Of a stretch of DNA of 38,727 bases, positions 17,216-26,754 are shown piece after piece. The notes beneath the pieces are model-generated. The model worked only from the letters and a program-made list of their open reading frames with translations, had not been told where the DNA came from and did not search any database. The position numbers and the translations under genes are program-made. The DNA lies in NCBI RefSeq assembly GCF_004000845.1, contig NZ_BIMA01000064.1, forward strand, positions 1-38,727, in the 5' to 3' direction. Numbering within the stretch: the first letter of the stretch is position 1; each line of letters starts with the position of its first letter. This DNA is from Paenibacillus koleovorans NBRC 103111. Its GTDB lineage: Bacteria > Bacillota > Bacilli > Paenibacillales > NBRC-103111.

Positions 17216-17946
17216 AGCTAAGCGGTAATAAAATATTGATAACAGGCGGCACCTCAGGTATTGGACTGGCCTTTGCTTTGCGGCTGCTGCAGCTAGGCAA
17301 TCAGATATTGGTCGTCGCTCGTGATCCGGCCAAGTTGAACAAACTGAAGGCTGATCATCCCGGCATTGAAATTTTTGCTGCTGATGTTAGCAAGGACGAC
17401 TCTCGCCAAAGCCTGACCGACTGGATCCGACGCGAGCACCCCGACCTCAACGTACTGATCAACAATGCTGGAATCCAGTATCAGGACCGTTTCTTAGAGG
17501 GAGAAGCGACCGAAGCGCACATCCGGGACGAAATTGAAATTAATTTTCTGGCGCCCATCGATTTGTGCTCCAAGCTGCTACCAATCCTGGCGAACCGACC
17601 GTCTTCCGCGATCGTAAACGTCACTTCCGGACTGGGTCTCGTCCCGAAACGCTCCGCCCCGGTGTACTGCGGGACCAAGGCGGGTCTCCACCTTTTCTCA
17701 AAGGCACTTCGCTATCAGCTCGAAGGCACCCCTGTGAAAGTTTTCGAAATCCTTCCTCCGCTGGTTGAGACGAATATGACAGTCGGTCGAGGCATTAATA
17801 AAATCACACCCGATCAAGTCGTGGACGAGTTTCTGCGCGCCTTTGTCAAGGATCGCTTCGAGGTGCCGGTGGCGAAAGTAAAGCTGCTCCGTGTGATCCA
17901 GCGCATTGCTCCCTCGTTGGCGGATCGGATTTTGAAGAATAGTTAG
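17212..17946 (+). CDS. Short-chain dehydrogenase/reductase (DltE-like)
   Basis: A 244-residue classical SDR. The nucleotide-binding TGGTSGIG (11-18), NNAG (84-87), catalytic S139 and Y152-x3-K156 are all present. It should reduce or oxidise a carbonyl or alcohol with NAD(P)H in the cytosol; overall it resembles the DltE-like group, whose substrate is unknown. GGAGGGATTGAGGC precedes the ATG, and the start overlaps the stop of the leader ORF. It is divergent from the amidohydrolase. Confidence 0.88.
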   Translation: MKLSGNKILITGGTSGIGLAFALRLLQLGNQILVVARDPAKLNKLKADHPGIEIFAADVSKDDSRQSLTDWIRREHPDLNVLINNAGIQYQDRFLEGEATEAHIRDEIEINFLAPIDLCSKLLPILANRPSSAIVNVTSGLGLVPKRSAPVYCGTKAGLHLFSKALRYQLEGTPVKVFEILPPLVETNMTVGRGINKITPDQVVDEFLRAFVKDRFEVPVAKVKLLRVIQRIAPSLADRILKNS

Positions 17947-17998
17947 TGGATTTCTTCTCCTGAAAAAGGGAATAGCCTCAACAGCCTATTCAACCGCA

Positions 17999-18035
17999 AA
18001 AAACCTGACCGGAAGATCATATCATCGGTCAGGTT
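17999..18035 (-). terminator. Terminator of the ABC importer operon
   Basis: On the minus strand CCTGACCG pairs with CGGTCAGG around a loop and is followed by TTTTTT. It ends the leftward operon after the solute-binding gene. Confidence 0.8.
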
Positions 18036-18089
18036 CATTCATTGAGGACACACCGCTTGAACGGTGCATCCTCGATCTACATCCAGCAA

Positions 18090-19646
18090 CTAACGGATCG
18101 GCAAGTACACGCCTTCCTTCTTGTTGTAGCGGTTCGTCGCTTCCTTGATGACCGCATCGCCGCCCTTCTTCTTCCACTCGTCGATCACTTTCGGCCAATC
18201 GGAGATCGGCTCCTTGCCATAGATCATCTTGGTGATATGCTCCAGGATGAACGGTGAGTCCGTGCCTAAGTCCGGGTTCTGCGCAACGGCATCAAGCGGC
18301 GGGTCGAAGCTGATGGAGCTGCGTCCTTCCTTGATCAGCTCCTTGGACACGAAGTCGATGACCGGCTTCGCTTCCGGGTTCAAGTATTCCCGCTTCAAGA
18401 TCGACTTGTCGCTGACGAACCACAGATAGCTCTGATGGAACTCCTCGCGGTTGATTTCGTCAGGCGTTTGCGGCGTTTTGTAAGTCAGCTTGCCGCCCTC
18501 CATCGTGTAGTCGGTCCCTTCGAGCCCGTAGGTGAAAAATTTGTCGCCTTCCTCGGACTGCATCCAATCGAAGAACTTCACGATGACGGCCGCCTTGTCG
18601 GCGTTCACCTTACTGTTGATCAGCATGACGGAAGCGACCGGGCTGCCGACGACCGGCCCGCCTTTGCCGTCCGGGCCGACCGGCGACAGCATCTGAATGT
18701 ATTCGCCCTCCGGTACGGCGGCCTTCAGCTTCTTGTTGACGCTGACCAATGCTGCCGAGCCAAGCTGAACCGTCCCGATTTTGTTGGCATATACGTTCTG
18801 CGCCAGGTTGTTGCCGTTGTTAGTGGAGAACTCCTTGTTCATGAGGCCTTCGTCCAGCATCGTCTTGTACACATTCAGCGCCTTCATCATGGCATCGGCC
18901 TTGAAGAACTTCGGCACCACTTGATTGTCGATCAGCTCGTAGGACCACGGCCATACATCATAAGCTTGGAAAAAGGCGTCCGACAGAGCGAATTTATCCT
19001 GCGCGTGGAACGGACTCTAGACACCGTTTTTCTTAAATGCGCGCAGCATCGTCAGGAATTCGTCCACCGTCTTGGGAGCCTGTTTAATGCCCGCTTTATC
19101 CATCATATCCTTGCGGACATAAGTAGCCAGCGTATTCGGATACGCATTGTAAGCCGGGATCCCCATGATCTTGCCGTTATACTTGACGCGGTCCCATGCT
19201 TCCTTCGGGATTTTCTTCAGCAGGTTCTGTCCGTACTTCTGCAGCAAATCGTCCAGCGGCATGAACACGCCGGCCTGTACCCCACCCGCCAGCTCCTTGC
19301 CATAGATCGAGTTGGTTAGCGTCTTCACGACGTCCGGGATGTCGGCGGAGCTCATCTTGAGCGTCATTTTTTGCTGATAGTCCTTTTCCAGAATAAGCTC
19401 CAGGTTCAAATCCACATTCGTCAGCTCTTCCAGCTTCTTCACATAAGGATCGTCGTTGATGTTCTTCATCGTCTCGATGTATTGCCCGCGTCCGTTCATC
19501 ACCATCGTGAAGCTGACCGGCCCTTTGGCCGGCGTAACCGTCGCCGCTGAACCTTCCCCCTTCTTGTCCCCGTTCGAGCACGCCACCAATCCCCCCAAAG
19601 TGAGCGCAGCCGTCAACAATACCGCAGCCGACCTTTTTGCTTTCAC
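18090..19646 (-). pseudogene. Solute-binding lipoprotein of the ABC importer, interrupted by TAG
   Basis: The frame encodes a 518-codon LplA-like solute-binding lipoprotein, intact except for one in-frame TAG at codon 210 (19017-19019). A GTG start with GGGGGAAGG upstream opens a signal peptide with lipobox GGLVAC. The first part ends FKKNGV; the second resumes at once in the same frame with SPFHAQDKF and runs to the normal C terminus. It should bind the sugar for the two permeases encoded just upstream. The single stop could be a real null mutation, a sequencing error or a suppressed codon; nothing else is degraded, so any loss is recent. Confidence 0.85.
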
Positions 19647-19766
19647 GCGCCTTCCCCCATTTATTCTCAAATTTTGAAATATTACACACTCACAATACTT
19701 CGGCGCCGGGCGATCGTACATTGTTTTTCTTTATGGGAGCTGTCATTTTTTTAGGTAGCGTTTCCA

Positions 19767-20639
19767 TTACCCTTTGATCGAGCCGATCATAAGCCCTTTG
19801 ACAAAGTACTTCTGGAGGAACGGGTACAACGCGATAATCGGCAAAGCGGACACGAGCACGACGGCCATCTTGATCCCTTCCGGGGTCAAATTGCTGATGT
19901 CGACGGCAAGGCTCTCCGAGGTCATAATATTGGCGTTCGCAATGATCTCCTGCACCTTCACCTGCAGCGGATACAGCTCGCGCTTGTTGATGTAATACAC
20001 CGCCGCCATATAGGAGTTCCAGTGGGTCACCGCATAGAACAATCCCATGGTCGCCATCACCGGCTTGGACAAAGGCAGCACGAGGTTCCACAAAATACGG
20101 GCTTCGTTGCAGCCGTCCATGCGGGCGCTGTCGATCAGCTCGGCGGGAATTTGCTGGAAGAACGATCGCATGACGAAAAAGTTGAACGCGCTGATCGCTC
20201 CGGGCAACACAAGCACCCATAGCGTATTGAGCAACCCAAGCTGCTTCAGCCACAAGTAATTCGGGATAAGCGGCGCTTGAAAAATCATCGTGAACAGCAC
20301 TAGCAGCAGCACCAGCCTCGCACCCTTATACTCCGGTCTGGATAAAGGATAGGCCAGCGTGGATGTCGCCGTCAGATTGAACAGCGTTCCCGCCGTAGCG
20401 AGCAGCACGGTTATGCCGAACGCCCGCCAGATCGTATCGTTATGCAGGACATAGTTGTAATTCGTCCATGTGAAATCGACCGGCCATAGGAACACCTGAT
20501 TCAGTACGATGGCGTTCGCCCCGCTGAACGATTGGGCCAATACGTTCACAAGCGGGATGATCGCAATCAGAGCAAAAACAGTCAGTATCCCTATATTGCC
20601 AAAACGAAACAAACGTAAACCAACGGATTGTTTTCTCAT
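19767..20639 (-). CDS. Carbohydrate ABC transporter permease (LplC-like)
   Basis: A 290-residue inner-membrane protein with six predicted helices and the permease EAA loop (ELIDSARMDGCNEARIL...LP), where the ATPase docks. It is of the LplC/YtcP type and, with the LplB-like partner 12 bp upstream, forms the import channel. No ATPase gene is in the window; a shared MsmX-type ATPase elsewhere is the usual arrangement. A 120-bp gap separates it from the solute-binding gene downstream. Confidence 0.9.
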   Translation of the reverse strand: MRKQSVGLRLFRFGNIGILTVFALIAIIPLVNVLAQSFSGANAIVLNQVFLWPVDFTWTNYNYVLHNDTIWRAFGITVLLATAGTLFNLTATSTLAYPLSRPEYKGARLVLLLVLFTMIFQAPLIPNYLWLKQLGLLNTLWVLVLPGAISAFNFFVMRSFFQQIPAELIDSARMDGCNEARILWNLVLPLSKPVMATMGLFYAVTHWNSYMAAVYYINKRELYPLQVKVQEIIANANIMTSESLAVDISNLTPEGIKMAVVLVSALPIIALYPFLQKYFVKGLMIGSIKG

Positions 20640-20651
20640 CGCCTCATCCCC

Positions 20652-21611
20652 CTAGAACAGCCCTTCTCCCGTAGATTTGCGGCTCAGCCAGTTCCCGATA
20701 TAGAGCAGCACTAAGCCTACGACCGATTTGAACACGCCGATCGCCGTCGTATAGCTGAATTGCTGCTGGAGCAAACCCAACCGGTAGATGTACGTATCCA
20801 AAGTATCGCCGGCCGACTGGTTGAGCGAGTTCAGGAAGACATACACGCGTTCGAAGCCGAAGTCGAGAAAATGGCCGATCTGCAGCAGGAACAAAATCGT
20901 AATCGTCGGCAGGAGTGCCGGTATCGTAATGGACAGCGTCTGTTTCCATCGAGAAGCTCCGTCTATCTCCGCTGCCTCGTACAAGTCAGGATGGATGCCC
21001 GTAATGGCCGCCAAATAGATGATCGTGCCCCAACCCATATCGCGCCAAATGCCGGTACCTACCAGAATGCTGCGGATATACGATTCGTCTCCCAGGAAAT
21101 AAAGCCGCTCCAGGCCGAGCCAGTCTCGGACATGGTTGATTAGTCCATGCTCTTGCCCGAATACCGCGAGCGAGATCCCCCCGATAATTACCCAAGAGAG
21201 AAAATGCGGCATGTAAATGGCGGTCTGCACGATTCGCTTGAACGCCATGCTGCGCAGCTCGTTCAGTAGCAGGGCGGCGATGATCGGCGCCGGGAAGCCG
21301 AAGAGCAGATCATAGAAGGCGAGAAGCAGCGTGTTCTTGAGGATGCGCGCGAACTCCATATAAGCGAACATCCGCTCGAAGTTGTCGAGACCTACCCACG
21401 GGCTCCCCGAGATGCCTTTGAAAATATTGAACTGCTGAAAGGCAATGACGACGCCGCCCATCGGAATGTACTTGAAGAGGATGAAGTAGGCGATGCCCGG
21501 AATCGAGAGCAAATAGAGCAGCCGATGCTTCCACAAATATCGCAAAAACGGGATGTCGAATGCGCGTGTTTGGCTCACGCGCGGCTGGACCGTCGAGGTC
21601 TCGTTGTTCAT
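20652..21611 (-). CDS. Carbohydrate ABC transporter permease (LplB-like)
   Basis: A 319-residue inner-membrane protein with a hydrophobic N terminus (LLYLLSIPGIAYFILFKYIPMGG) and the EAA loop DLYEAAEIDGASRWKQ. It pairs with the LplC-like permease encoded 12 bp downstream to import an oligosaccharide delivered by the lipoprotein. It follows the histidine kinase gene after a 101-bp gap, which may hold a kinase-regulated promoter. Confidence 0.9.
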   Translation of the reverse strand: MNNETSTVQPRVSQTRAFDIPFLRYLWKHRLLYLLSIPGIAYFILFKYIPMGGVVIAFQQFNIFKGISGSPWVGLDNFERMFAYMEFARILKNTLLLAFYDLLFGFPAPIIAALLLNELRSMAFKRIVQTAIYMPHFLSWVIIGGISLAVFGQEHGLINHVRDWLGLERLYFLGDESYIRSILVGTGIWRDMGWGTIIYLAAITGIHPDLYEAAEIDGASRWKQTLSITIPALLPTITILFLLQIGHFLDFGFERVYVFLNSLNQSAGDTLDTYIYRLGLLQQQFSYTTAIGVFKSVVGLVLLYIGNWLSRKSTGEGLF

Positions 21612-21712
21612 AAAGGCGTCAGCTCCCCCAATCTCTATGCAGGATATGACTACATCCTACAAGCTGGGGGAGCCGAAGAACAGAACACCATTTTATTCGG
21701 CATGGTTTTTTT

Positions 21713-23548
21713 TTAGGTACCGAAGTAACGATCTCGTTCTTCTCGCGGCAGCCAGATCGTCACCGTAGTACCGACGCCGCGTTCACTGTCCACCGTCAGG
21801 CCATACTTGTCGCCGAACGCCATTCGAATGCGGCGATGCACGTTGGCCATCCCGATCCGATCTTGCCCGTCCTCTATATCCAGACGGCTAACCTGCAGCT
21901 TGCTGCGCACTTCCGCGAGACGTTCCTCTGTCATGCCGGCGCCATTGTCCTCTACCGTCATGCAGAAGAAGTCGTCGCGATGGAAGGCATTGATCCGGAT
22001 AAAATGCTGGCTGCCGATCGTCTTGCGGAAGCCGTGCTCGAACGCGTTCTCGACAAGCGGCTGCAGCGTGAAGCGCACGACCTTCTCGAGCAGCAGCTCC
22101 GGCGGGACGGCGACGTCGATCTCGAACTCTTGGTCGATCCGATGCTTCAGAATCATCATGTAGTAGCGAATGTGATTCAGCTCGTTGACGACCGTAATAT
22201 CCTTGAAATTCGTGTGCAGCGCGTACCGCAGCATGAACGCCATCGCATCGACGATCTCGCGGATCTCGGCCGATTCCTCGATGAGGGCGTAGCAGTTGAT
22301 CGTCTCCAGCGTGTTGTACAGAAAATGCGGATTGATCTGCAGCTGCAGCGCCTGAAATTCAACCATTTGCCGTTCCAGCTGCTGCGTCCGAAGCTCCAGC
22401 TCCGTCTGCTGCTTGTCCAGCTCGGCCTCATATACCCGCTCGATCATCTCCGACAACCGCTTCACCATCGTGTTGTAGCTGAGGATCAGCGCACCAAGCT
22501 CATCCTTGCGGTCGTCGGTCTCGATGGCCGCCCAGTTCCCGCGCTCCGTCTGCCTCATACCTTTCTTGAGCACCTGGATCGGCCGGTTGATCGACTGCGC
22601 GAAGCGCGAGGCGATCCAGAGCGCCAGAGCGAGGGCGACCGCCCCGACGGAAATGACGACCCAGCGGATCGTAATCGCCGGCAACCGCAGCTCCTTTAAC
22701 GGGACGGAAACCGCCAGCTTCCACTTGGAATACGGAGAGTAGCTCCACACATACATACGCAGCTCACCCGACTCATCTTTGCGGACCATGCTGCCGCCTG
22801 CGGCTCCTTGCATAGCCGAGGCTGATTCAGGATCAAACGACGTGCCCATAAGCGTAGCATCCGGATGGAAGATCAGCTTGTCCTCTTCATCCACGATGAA
22901 AAAGTAGCCGCCTTTGCCCAAATCGATTTTTTGCCAAAGATTGGCCAGCTCGCCGACATTGATCTCCATCGCCATAACGCCGTTAAAATCATAAGTCGAG
23001 AACCCTCGATAAGGGCGCACGACCGTAATCACGGAGCCGACCATGGAAGGTTTGAGAGCGGTGCGCAGGATCGTCATCCCGCCGCTCCCTTTCATAGCCG
23101 TCATGTAGCTGTCGTACAGCTGGCGCGGCTCCTGGATTTCGAACGGTGTCGTGATGTAATTGTTCTCCAGCAAATACCGTCCGTTGCGTCCCAAAATATA
23201 AAGCGAATTGATGATCGGATCATGCTCGAAAGCGTCGGAGAAAGCCCCAGTCTTGATTTTGGAGGCGAGCGTCACATAGCTGTAGCTGTCGTCCGCCTGG
23301 ATGTCGAGGATGCGCTTCGCGCTGTCGTCCGTCACAAGGACATTGCTCGCCCGCTCGAATCCGCGAAGGTAGAGCTCCGTCTGATGCGCGGTCCCTTCGA
23401 CGATCTGACGGAGGCGGCTCTCTTGCTGGCTGTCCAATGCCCTGGAAGCGGCTGCGTAGGAGAAAAAGCCGACTAAGCCAAGCGTAACCAGAATGACGAT
23501 GCTGAAATAGAGGTGGAGCCGCTGGGACAAGTTCATTCGGTTCAACAT
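21713..23548 (-). CDS. Sensor histidine kinase (YesM-like)
   Basis: A 611-residue membrane kinase. It has a transmembrane helix at about residues 13-33, an extracellular dCache-like sensor, a second helix at about 293-313, a HAMP linker, a His_kinase domain with phospho-acceptor H408 in INPHFLYNTLETIN, and an ATPase domain (DNGAGM; DRIGMANVHRR). It should sense the imported sugar, or the loaded binding protein, and phosphorylate the response regulator encoded 21 bp upstream. AAGGAG precedes the ATG by nine bases. Confidence 0.9.
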   Translation of the reverse strand: MLNRMNLSQRLHLYFSIVILVTLGLVGFFSYAAASRALDSQQESRLRQIVEGTAHQTELYLRGFERASNVLVTDDSAKRILDIQADDSYSYVTLASKIKTGAFSDAFEHDPIINSLYILGRNGRYLLENNYITTPFEIQEPRQLYDSYMTAMKGSGGMTILRTALKPSMVGSVITVVRPYRGFSTYDFNGVMAMEINVGELANLWQKIDLGKGGYFFIVDEEDKLIFHPDATLMGTSFDPESASAMQGAAGGSMVRKDESGELRMYVWSYSPYSKWKLAVSVPLKELRLPAITIRWVVISVGAVALALALWIASRFAQSINRPIQVLKKGMRQTERGNWAAIETDDRKDELGALILSYNTMVKRLSEMIERVYEAELDKQQTELELRTQQLERQMVEFQALQLQINPHFLYNTLETINCYALIEESAEIREIVDAMAFMLRYALHTNFKDITVVNELNHIRYYMMILKHRIDQEFEIDVAVPPELLLEKVVRFTLQPLVENAFEHGFRKTIGSQHFIRINAFHRDDFFCMTVEDNGAGMTEERLAEVRSKLQVSRLDIEDGQDRIGMANVHRRIRMAFGDKYGLTVDSERGVGTTVTIWLPREERDRYFGT

Positions 23549-23569
23549 AGCCTTCCGCTCCTTGTCCCG

Positions 23570-24619
23570 TTAGTCCAAGCCCAGCTTGGCCCGATATTCG
23601 GTCGGCGAGACGCCGAACCATTTCTTGAACGTCTTCGCGAAGTGCGAATAGTCGATATACCCGATCTCCAGCGCAATATCGCTCATCCGGTAGGATTCGC
23701 GCTCCAGCAGCCATTTCGCCCGCTCCATCCGCTTCTTCATCCGGTAGTGAACGAACGTCTCTTGCGTGGTCTGCTTGAACAGCTGGCTGAAATAGGACGA
23801 ATTGAGCCCGAGATGCTGGGCAACCTCGTCGAGCGATACTTCCTTGTTCAAGTGCGTGTCGATGTATTCCTTCGCCGCCTCGATCGGATCGATCGCGAAG
23901 CCTCTGCGCTTGAGGTGCAGATAGTCGTACATGCCGAGCGCCGCTTGTTTGAACAGCGCGAACAGCGTCGCCGCCGTCTGGCCGTCGGCCGTCCATTCGG
24001 CTGTACGAACCGCGTCGAACGGATAGACGTCGCGCGTATTGAGGGAGCGGATCAAATTGGATAAGTTGTCGAGCAGCAGTCGTGCAAGCACTCTCGGTTG
24101 TAAGCCGATCGACTGAACGTAGAGACGCCAGTCTTCCAGCGCGGCGTGGAGCTCCTGCTCCTGCAAGTACCAAATGCTGTCGCCAATTCGCGTCATGTAA
24201 GCTTCACAATCGCCGATGGACAAAGTCCGCTGCGAGCCGCCCTCCGCCTCGTCGATCAGCTTATCGAGCACTCGCTCCAGCTCTTCGGTTTTGATCGGCT
24301 TGAGCAAATACTCCTTCACCCCGTAGGACAAACATTTCTGCGCATATTGGAACTCGCCGTAACCTGAGATGACCGCCACCTGTACCGGCCATCCACGCAG
24401 CTGGATGAGTCGGCATAGCTCGATGCCGTCCATCTCCGGAAGCCGGATATCGGTCAAGACGAAGTCCGGGAGCTGAGCCTCCAGCTGGACGAGCGCCTCC
24501 TCCGCACTGGATGCGAGCCGGATCGTGCCGATCGGGCGTCCGCTCGTCTCGACCAGCTTCTGCAGCCCGCGCCGGATCATCGGTTCGTCATCGACGATGA
24601 GAATGCTGTATGAGCTCAT
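23570..24619 (-). CDS. Response regulator with AraC output (YesN-like)
   Basis: A 349-residue protein: a receiver domain (D10, D11, phospho-acceptor D57 in LTDIRLPEMDG, K107 in YLLKPI) and a C-terminal AraC DNA-binding domain (VSLDEVAQHLGLNSSYFSQLF; MSDIALEIGYIDYSHFAKTF). It should activate the permease genes when the kinase is stimulated. Its ATG overlaps the LacI stop as ATGA, so the two regulators are made from one transcript and translated together, an arrangement that links local repression to sugar sensing. Confidence 0.9.
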   Translation of the reverse strand: MSSYSILIVDDEPMIRRGLQKLVETSGRPIGTIRLASSAEEALVQLEAQLPDFVLTDIRLPEMDGIELCRLIQLRGWPVQVAVISGYGEFQYAQKCLSYGVKEYLLKPIKTEELERVLDKLIDEAEGGSQRTLSIGDCEAYMTRIGDSIWYLQEQELHAALEDWRLYVQSIGLQPRVLARLLLDNLSNLIRSLNTRDVYPFDAVRTAEWTADGQTAATLFALFKQAALGMYDYLHLKRRGFAIDPIEAAKEYIDTHLNKEVSLDEVAQHLGLNSSYFSQLFKQTTQETFVHYRMKKRMERAKWLLERESYRMSDIALEIGYIDYSHFAKTFKKWFGVSPTEYRAKLGLD

Positions 24620-25719
24620 GTTGGAATCCTCCTGGCTGATGTAGGCGTAGGCGCTTCTCCCACGGATAGTCCCGGATAAAAGGAGACCGGAACGATCACA
24701 TGGGGTTCAACGCTTAGGGTCGTTGAAAGGGGATCTTGAAACTCTAAACCGAGAAGCGAGTTCAACAGCCGGGCCGCCTGCCTCCCCATCTCCACCCGGG
24801 GGATCAGCAAGGTGCGAAGCGTCTCCGCGAACGAGGCGGGAACGGTATCGGCTAGATGGTCTCCGGCGGCCATTAACGAATAGCGGTGCGGCGCCGTGAA
24901 CCCCAGCCGCTCCGCCTCCTGGGCGAACGCGTAGGCCAAGCCGGGCTCTTCCGTCACAATAGCAGTAGCTCCTGTCCGCTCAAGAAGCTCGATGGCCGCG
25001 ACGCGAATAGATTCCCGGTCGGATACGCTGCGCGGGAGACAAACCTCCTCATCGAGAAGATTGTGCTTGCGGATGCCCTCCCGAATACCAATCTCCCGGT
25101 CGATCGTCGCTTGATTGTTGCGGTAGTAGACATAGCCGATTTTGCGATGCCCGAGTTGGAGCAGCTCACGGGTCGTATCCTCCATGCCGGCACTGTAATC
25201 GGCGGCGACATAATGGATGTCCCAACCCGGCACGACGCGTTTCCCTATAAAAACAAACGGATATCCTTCCGCCGACAGCTGCGCAAGCTCTTCCTTGTTC
25301 TCGATCCCTAGAAGGATCGAGCCGTCCGCGACGCGAAGATGGTTGACTCCATGCCGATAGGCCGATCGTCGCCCGTTGCCGCCATCCGAGCGTGTGAACA
25401 GCAGCATGTCGTAATCCAGGCGAATGCACTCTTCCTCGATGCCGACGAGCATCGGATGGTAGAAGCTGCCGCGGTCGAGCGCGAAGGCCGCCCCGTTCAC
25501 GAAGACGCCGAGCAGACGATTGCGTCCGCCCGCCAGACTGCGCGCTGCAGGATTGACTACGTACCCAAGCTCGCGGATCGCGGTTCTCACCCGTTCTCTC
25601 GTTTCGTCGCTGATGTTCGGGCTTTCTTTGGCCTGCGGATTCAGGATCAGGGAAACTGTAGCTTGCGATACCCCGGCTGCTAGAGCGACATCGGCTTGGG
25701 TCGGTCTTCTTTTTTTCAT
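24616..25719 (-). CDS. LacI-family transcriptional repressor
   Basis: A 367-residue LacI/GalR protein with an N-terminal helix-turn-helix (PTQADVALAAGVSQATVSLIL), the hinge NPAARSLAGG and a periplasmic-binding-protein-like effector domain. The frame opens at GTG 25728, but GAAGGAG is correctly spaced for the ATG at 25719. It is first in the leftward operon and divergent from the dioxygenase gene; the palindrome between them at 25819-25838 is its likely operator. I infer that it represses both directions until the sugar, or an intermediate, binds. Confidence 0.88.
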   Translation of the reverse strand: MKKRRPTQADVALAAGVSQATVSLILNPQAKESPNISDETRERVRTAIRELGYVVNPAARSLAGGRNRLLGVFVNGAAFALDRGSFYHPMLVGIEEECIRLDYDMLLFTRSDGGNGRRSAYRHGVNHLRVADGSILLGIENKEELAQLSAEGYPFVFIGKRVVPGWDIHYVAADYSAGMEDTTRELLQLGHRKIGYVYYRNNQATIDREIGIREGIRKHNLLDEEVCLPRSVSDRESIRVAAIELLERTGATAIVTEEPGLAYAFAQEAERLGFTAPHRYSLMAAGDHLADTVPASFAETLRTLLIPRVEMGRQAARLLNSLLGLEFQDPLSTTLSVEPHVIVPVSFYPGLSVGEAPTPTSARRIPT

Positions 25720-25818
25720 AAACATCACTCCTTCTACATGGACCTAAAAAGAAACACGCTTTACTAAAATAATGCCATGTTCATGCGGTTGAGCCGCGAT
25801 TTATAGTTAGATCGTAAG

Positions 25819-25838
25819 TTATTAATGCGCATTAGTAA
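25819..25838. promoter_or_regulatory. Candidate LacI-family operator
   Basis: A 20-bp palindrome with one mismatched pair and a perfect 12-bp core TAATGCGCATTA, centred on GCGC, is typical of LacI/GalR operators. It lies between the divergent LacI and dioxygenase genes. A half-site, CTTTACTAA, recurs in the opposite orientation at 25759-25767. Confidence 0.6.
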
Positions 25839-25873
25839 AGACTAAACTTTTATCGAAACGGAGTGACTGAGCC

Positions 25874-26749
25874 ATGAACACGAATATGACCATGAAGAAT
25901 TACATGCCCAGCGTCAACAGCGAAATCGACAAGGATATCGATCTGATCGATCTGTACAGCTTCGACTTGAACGGGTATCTCATTGTTGAAGATGCCGTCG
26001 ATCCGGATGTGCTCGATGAGGTGAATCGCCTCGTGGATCGCATTCAATCGGACCTCGGCCTTACAGCAGCGGGGATGATGACGGCGGAGGGCAAGCAGGT
26101 GTACACCCATCGCATCAACAACATCATTTTCCAGGACCCGGCCTTCCTCGCGCTCGCCATGAGTCCGAAAGTGCTCGGCAAGGTGGCCAATTTCGTCAAG
26201 TACCCGCGGGTCAAATCGACCTGGCTCGACTTCAAGGCGAAGGGCGGCGGCATCGGCTTCCACTCCAACCACACCCCTTACACGCCGGTCGACGCTTACT
26301 TGTGCCACAACTATCAAATCCACTGCAACCTGCTCACCGTCTGCTACGCCTTATGCGATATCCCGCTGGAAGGGGCGGCGCTCGAAGTGATCCCCGGCTC
26401 GCACAAGTCCAACTTCCCGATGCCGGACGATGACCAGCTGCAGCGCGTGCGGGTGAAGAGACCGCTGAAGAAAGGCTCCGCTTTGCTGTTCTCGCATGAT
26501 ACGAACCACGGTTCGTTCAACAGCCTGGACTATGTCCGGCGCACGATGTTCACCTCGTTCTCGACCGGCTTTTCCGCCAATACGCTCGGCGACGACTCGC
26601 TCTACGATTCGCTATTCGACGGTGCGCCTGAGGGGACATGGGAAAAGTACATGCTCCGCCGGCCAAAAGGCGACCGCGATACGTACCCGCAGCCGACCCA
26701 TCGGATCTCGCATGAGGCCGGTCTTGGCAAGCTTCGTCACAGGGGGTAG
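25874..26749 (+). CDS. Phytanoyl-CoA dioxygenase (PhyH) family protein
   Basis: A 291-residue Fe(II)/2-oxoglutarate dioxygenase-fold protein. The distal metal histidine (H212 in DTNHG) and a following arginine (R222/R223) fit the family. Where an HxD metal motif is expected there is GFH130-S131-N132-H133, so the carboxylate ligand is replaced or relocated. If active it would hydroxylate a small molecule using O2 and 2-oxoglutarate. It begins an operon with the enolase-family gene five bases downstream. GGAG lies ten bases before the ATG. Confidence 0.8.
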   Translation: MNTNMTMKNYMPSVNSEIDKDIDLIDLYSFDLNGYLIVEDAVDPDVLDEVNRLVDRIQSDLGLTAAGMMTAEGKQVYTHRINNIIFQDPAFLALAMSPKVLGKVANFVKYPRVKSTWLDFKAKGGGIGFHSNHTPYTPVDAYLCHNYQIHCNLLTVCYALCDIPLEGAALEVIPGSHKSNFPMPDDDQLQRVRVKRPLKKGSALLFSHDTNHGSFNSLDYVRRTMFTSFSTGFSANTLGDDSLYDSLFDGAPEGTWEKYMLRRPKGDRDTYPQPTHRISHEAGLGKLRHRG

Positions 26750-26754
26750 CCGCG

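Noticed and set aside
18435-19319. A 294-codon plus-strand open frame across the solute-binding pseudogene
   Set aside because: It is the reverse complement of the lipoprotein coding sequence, has no domain I recognise and spans its TAG only because that codon reads CTA on this strand.
21640-21720. Inverted repeat AGGAT/ATCCT and a T9 run between the permease and kinase genes
   Set aside because: No rightward gene would use the terminator-like T-run, and the inverted repeat is too short and imperfect to call an operator.
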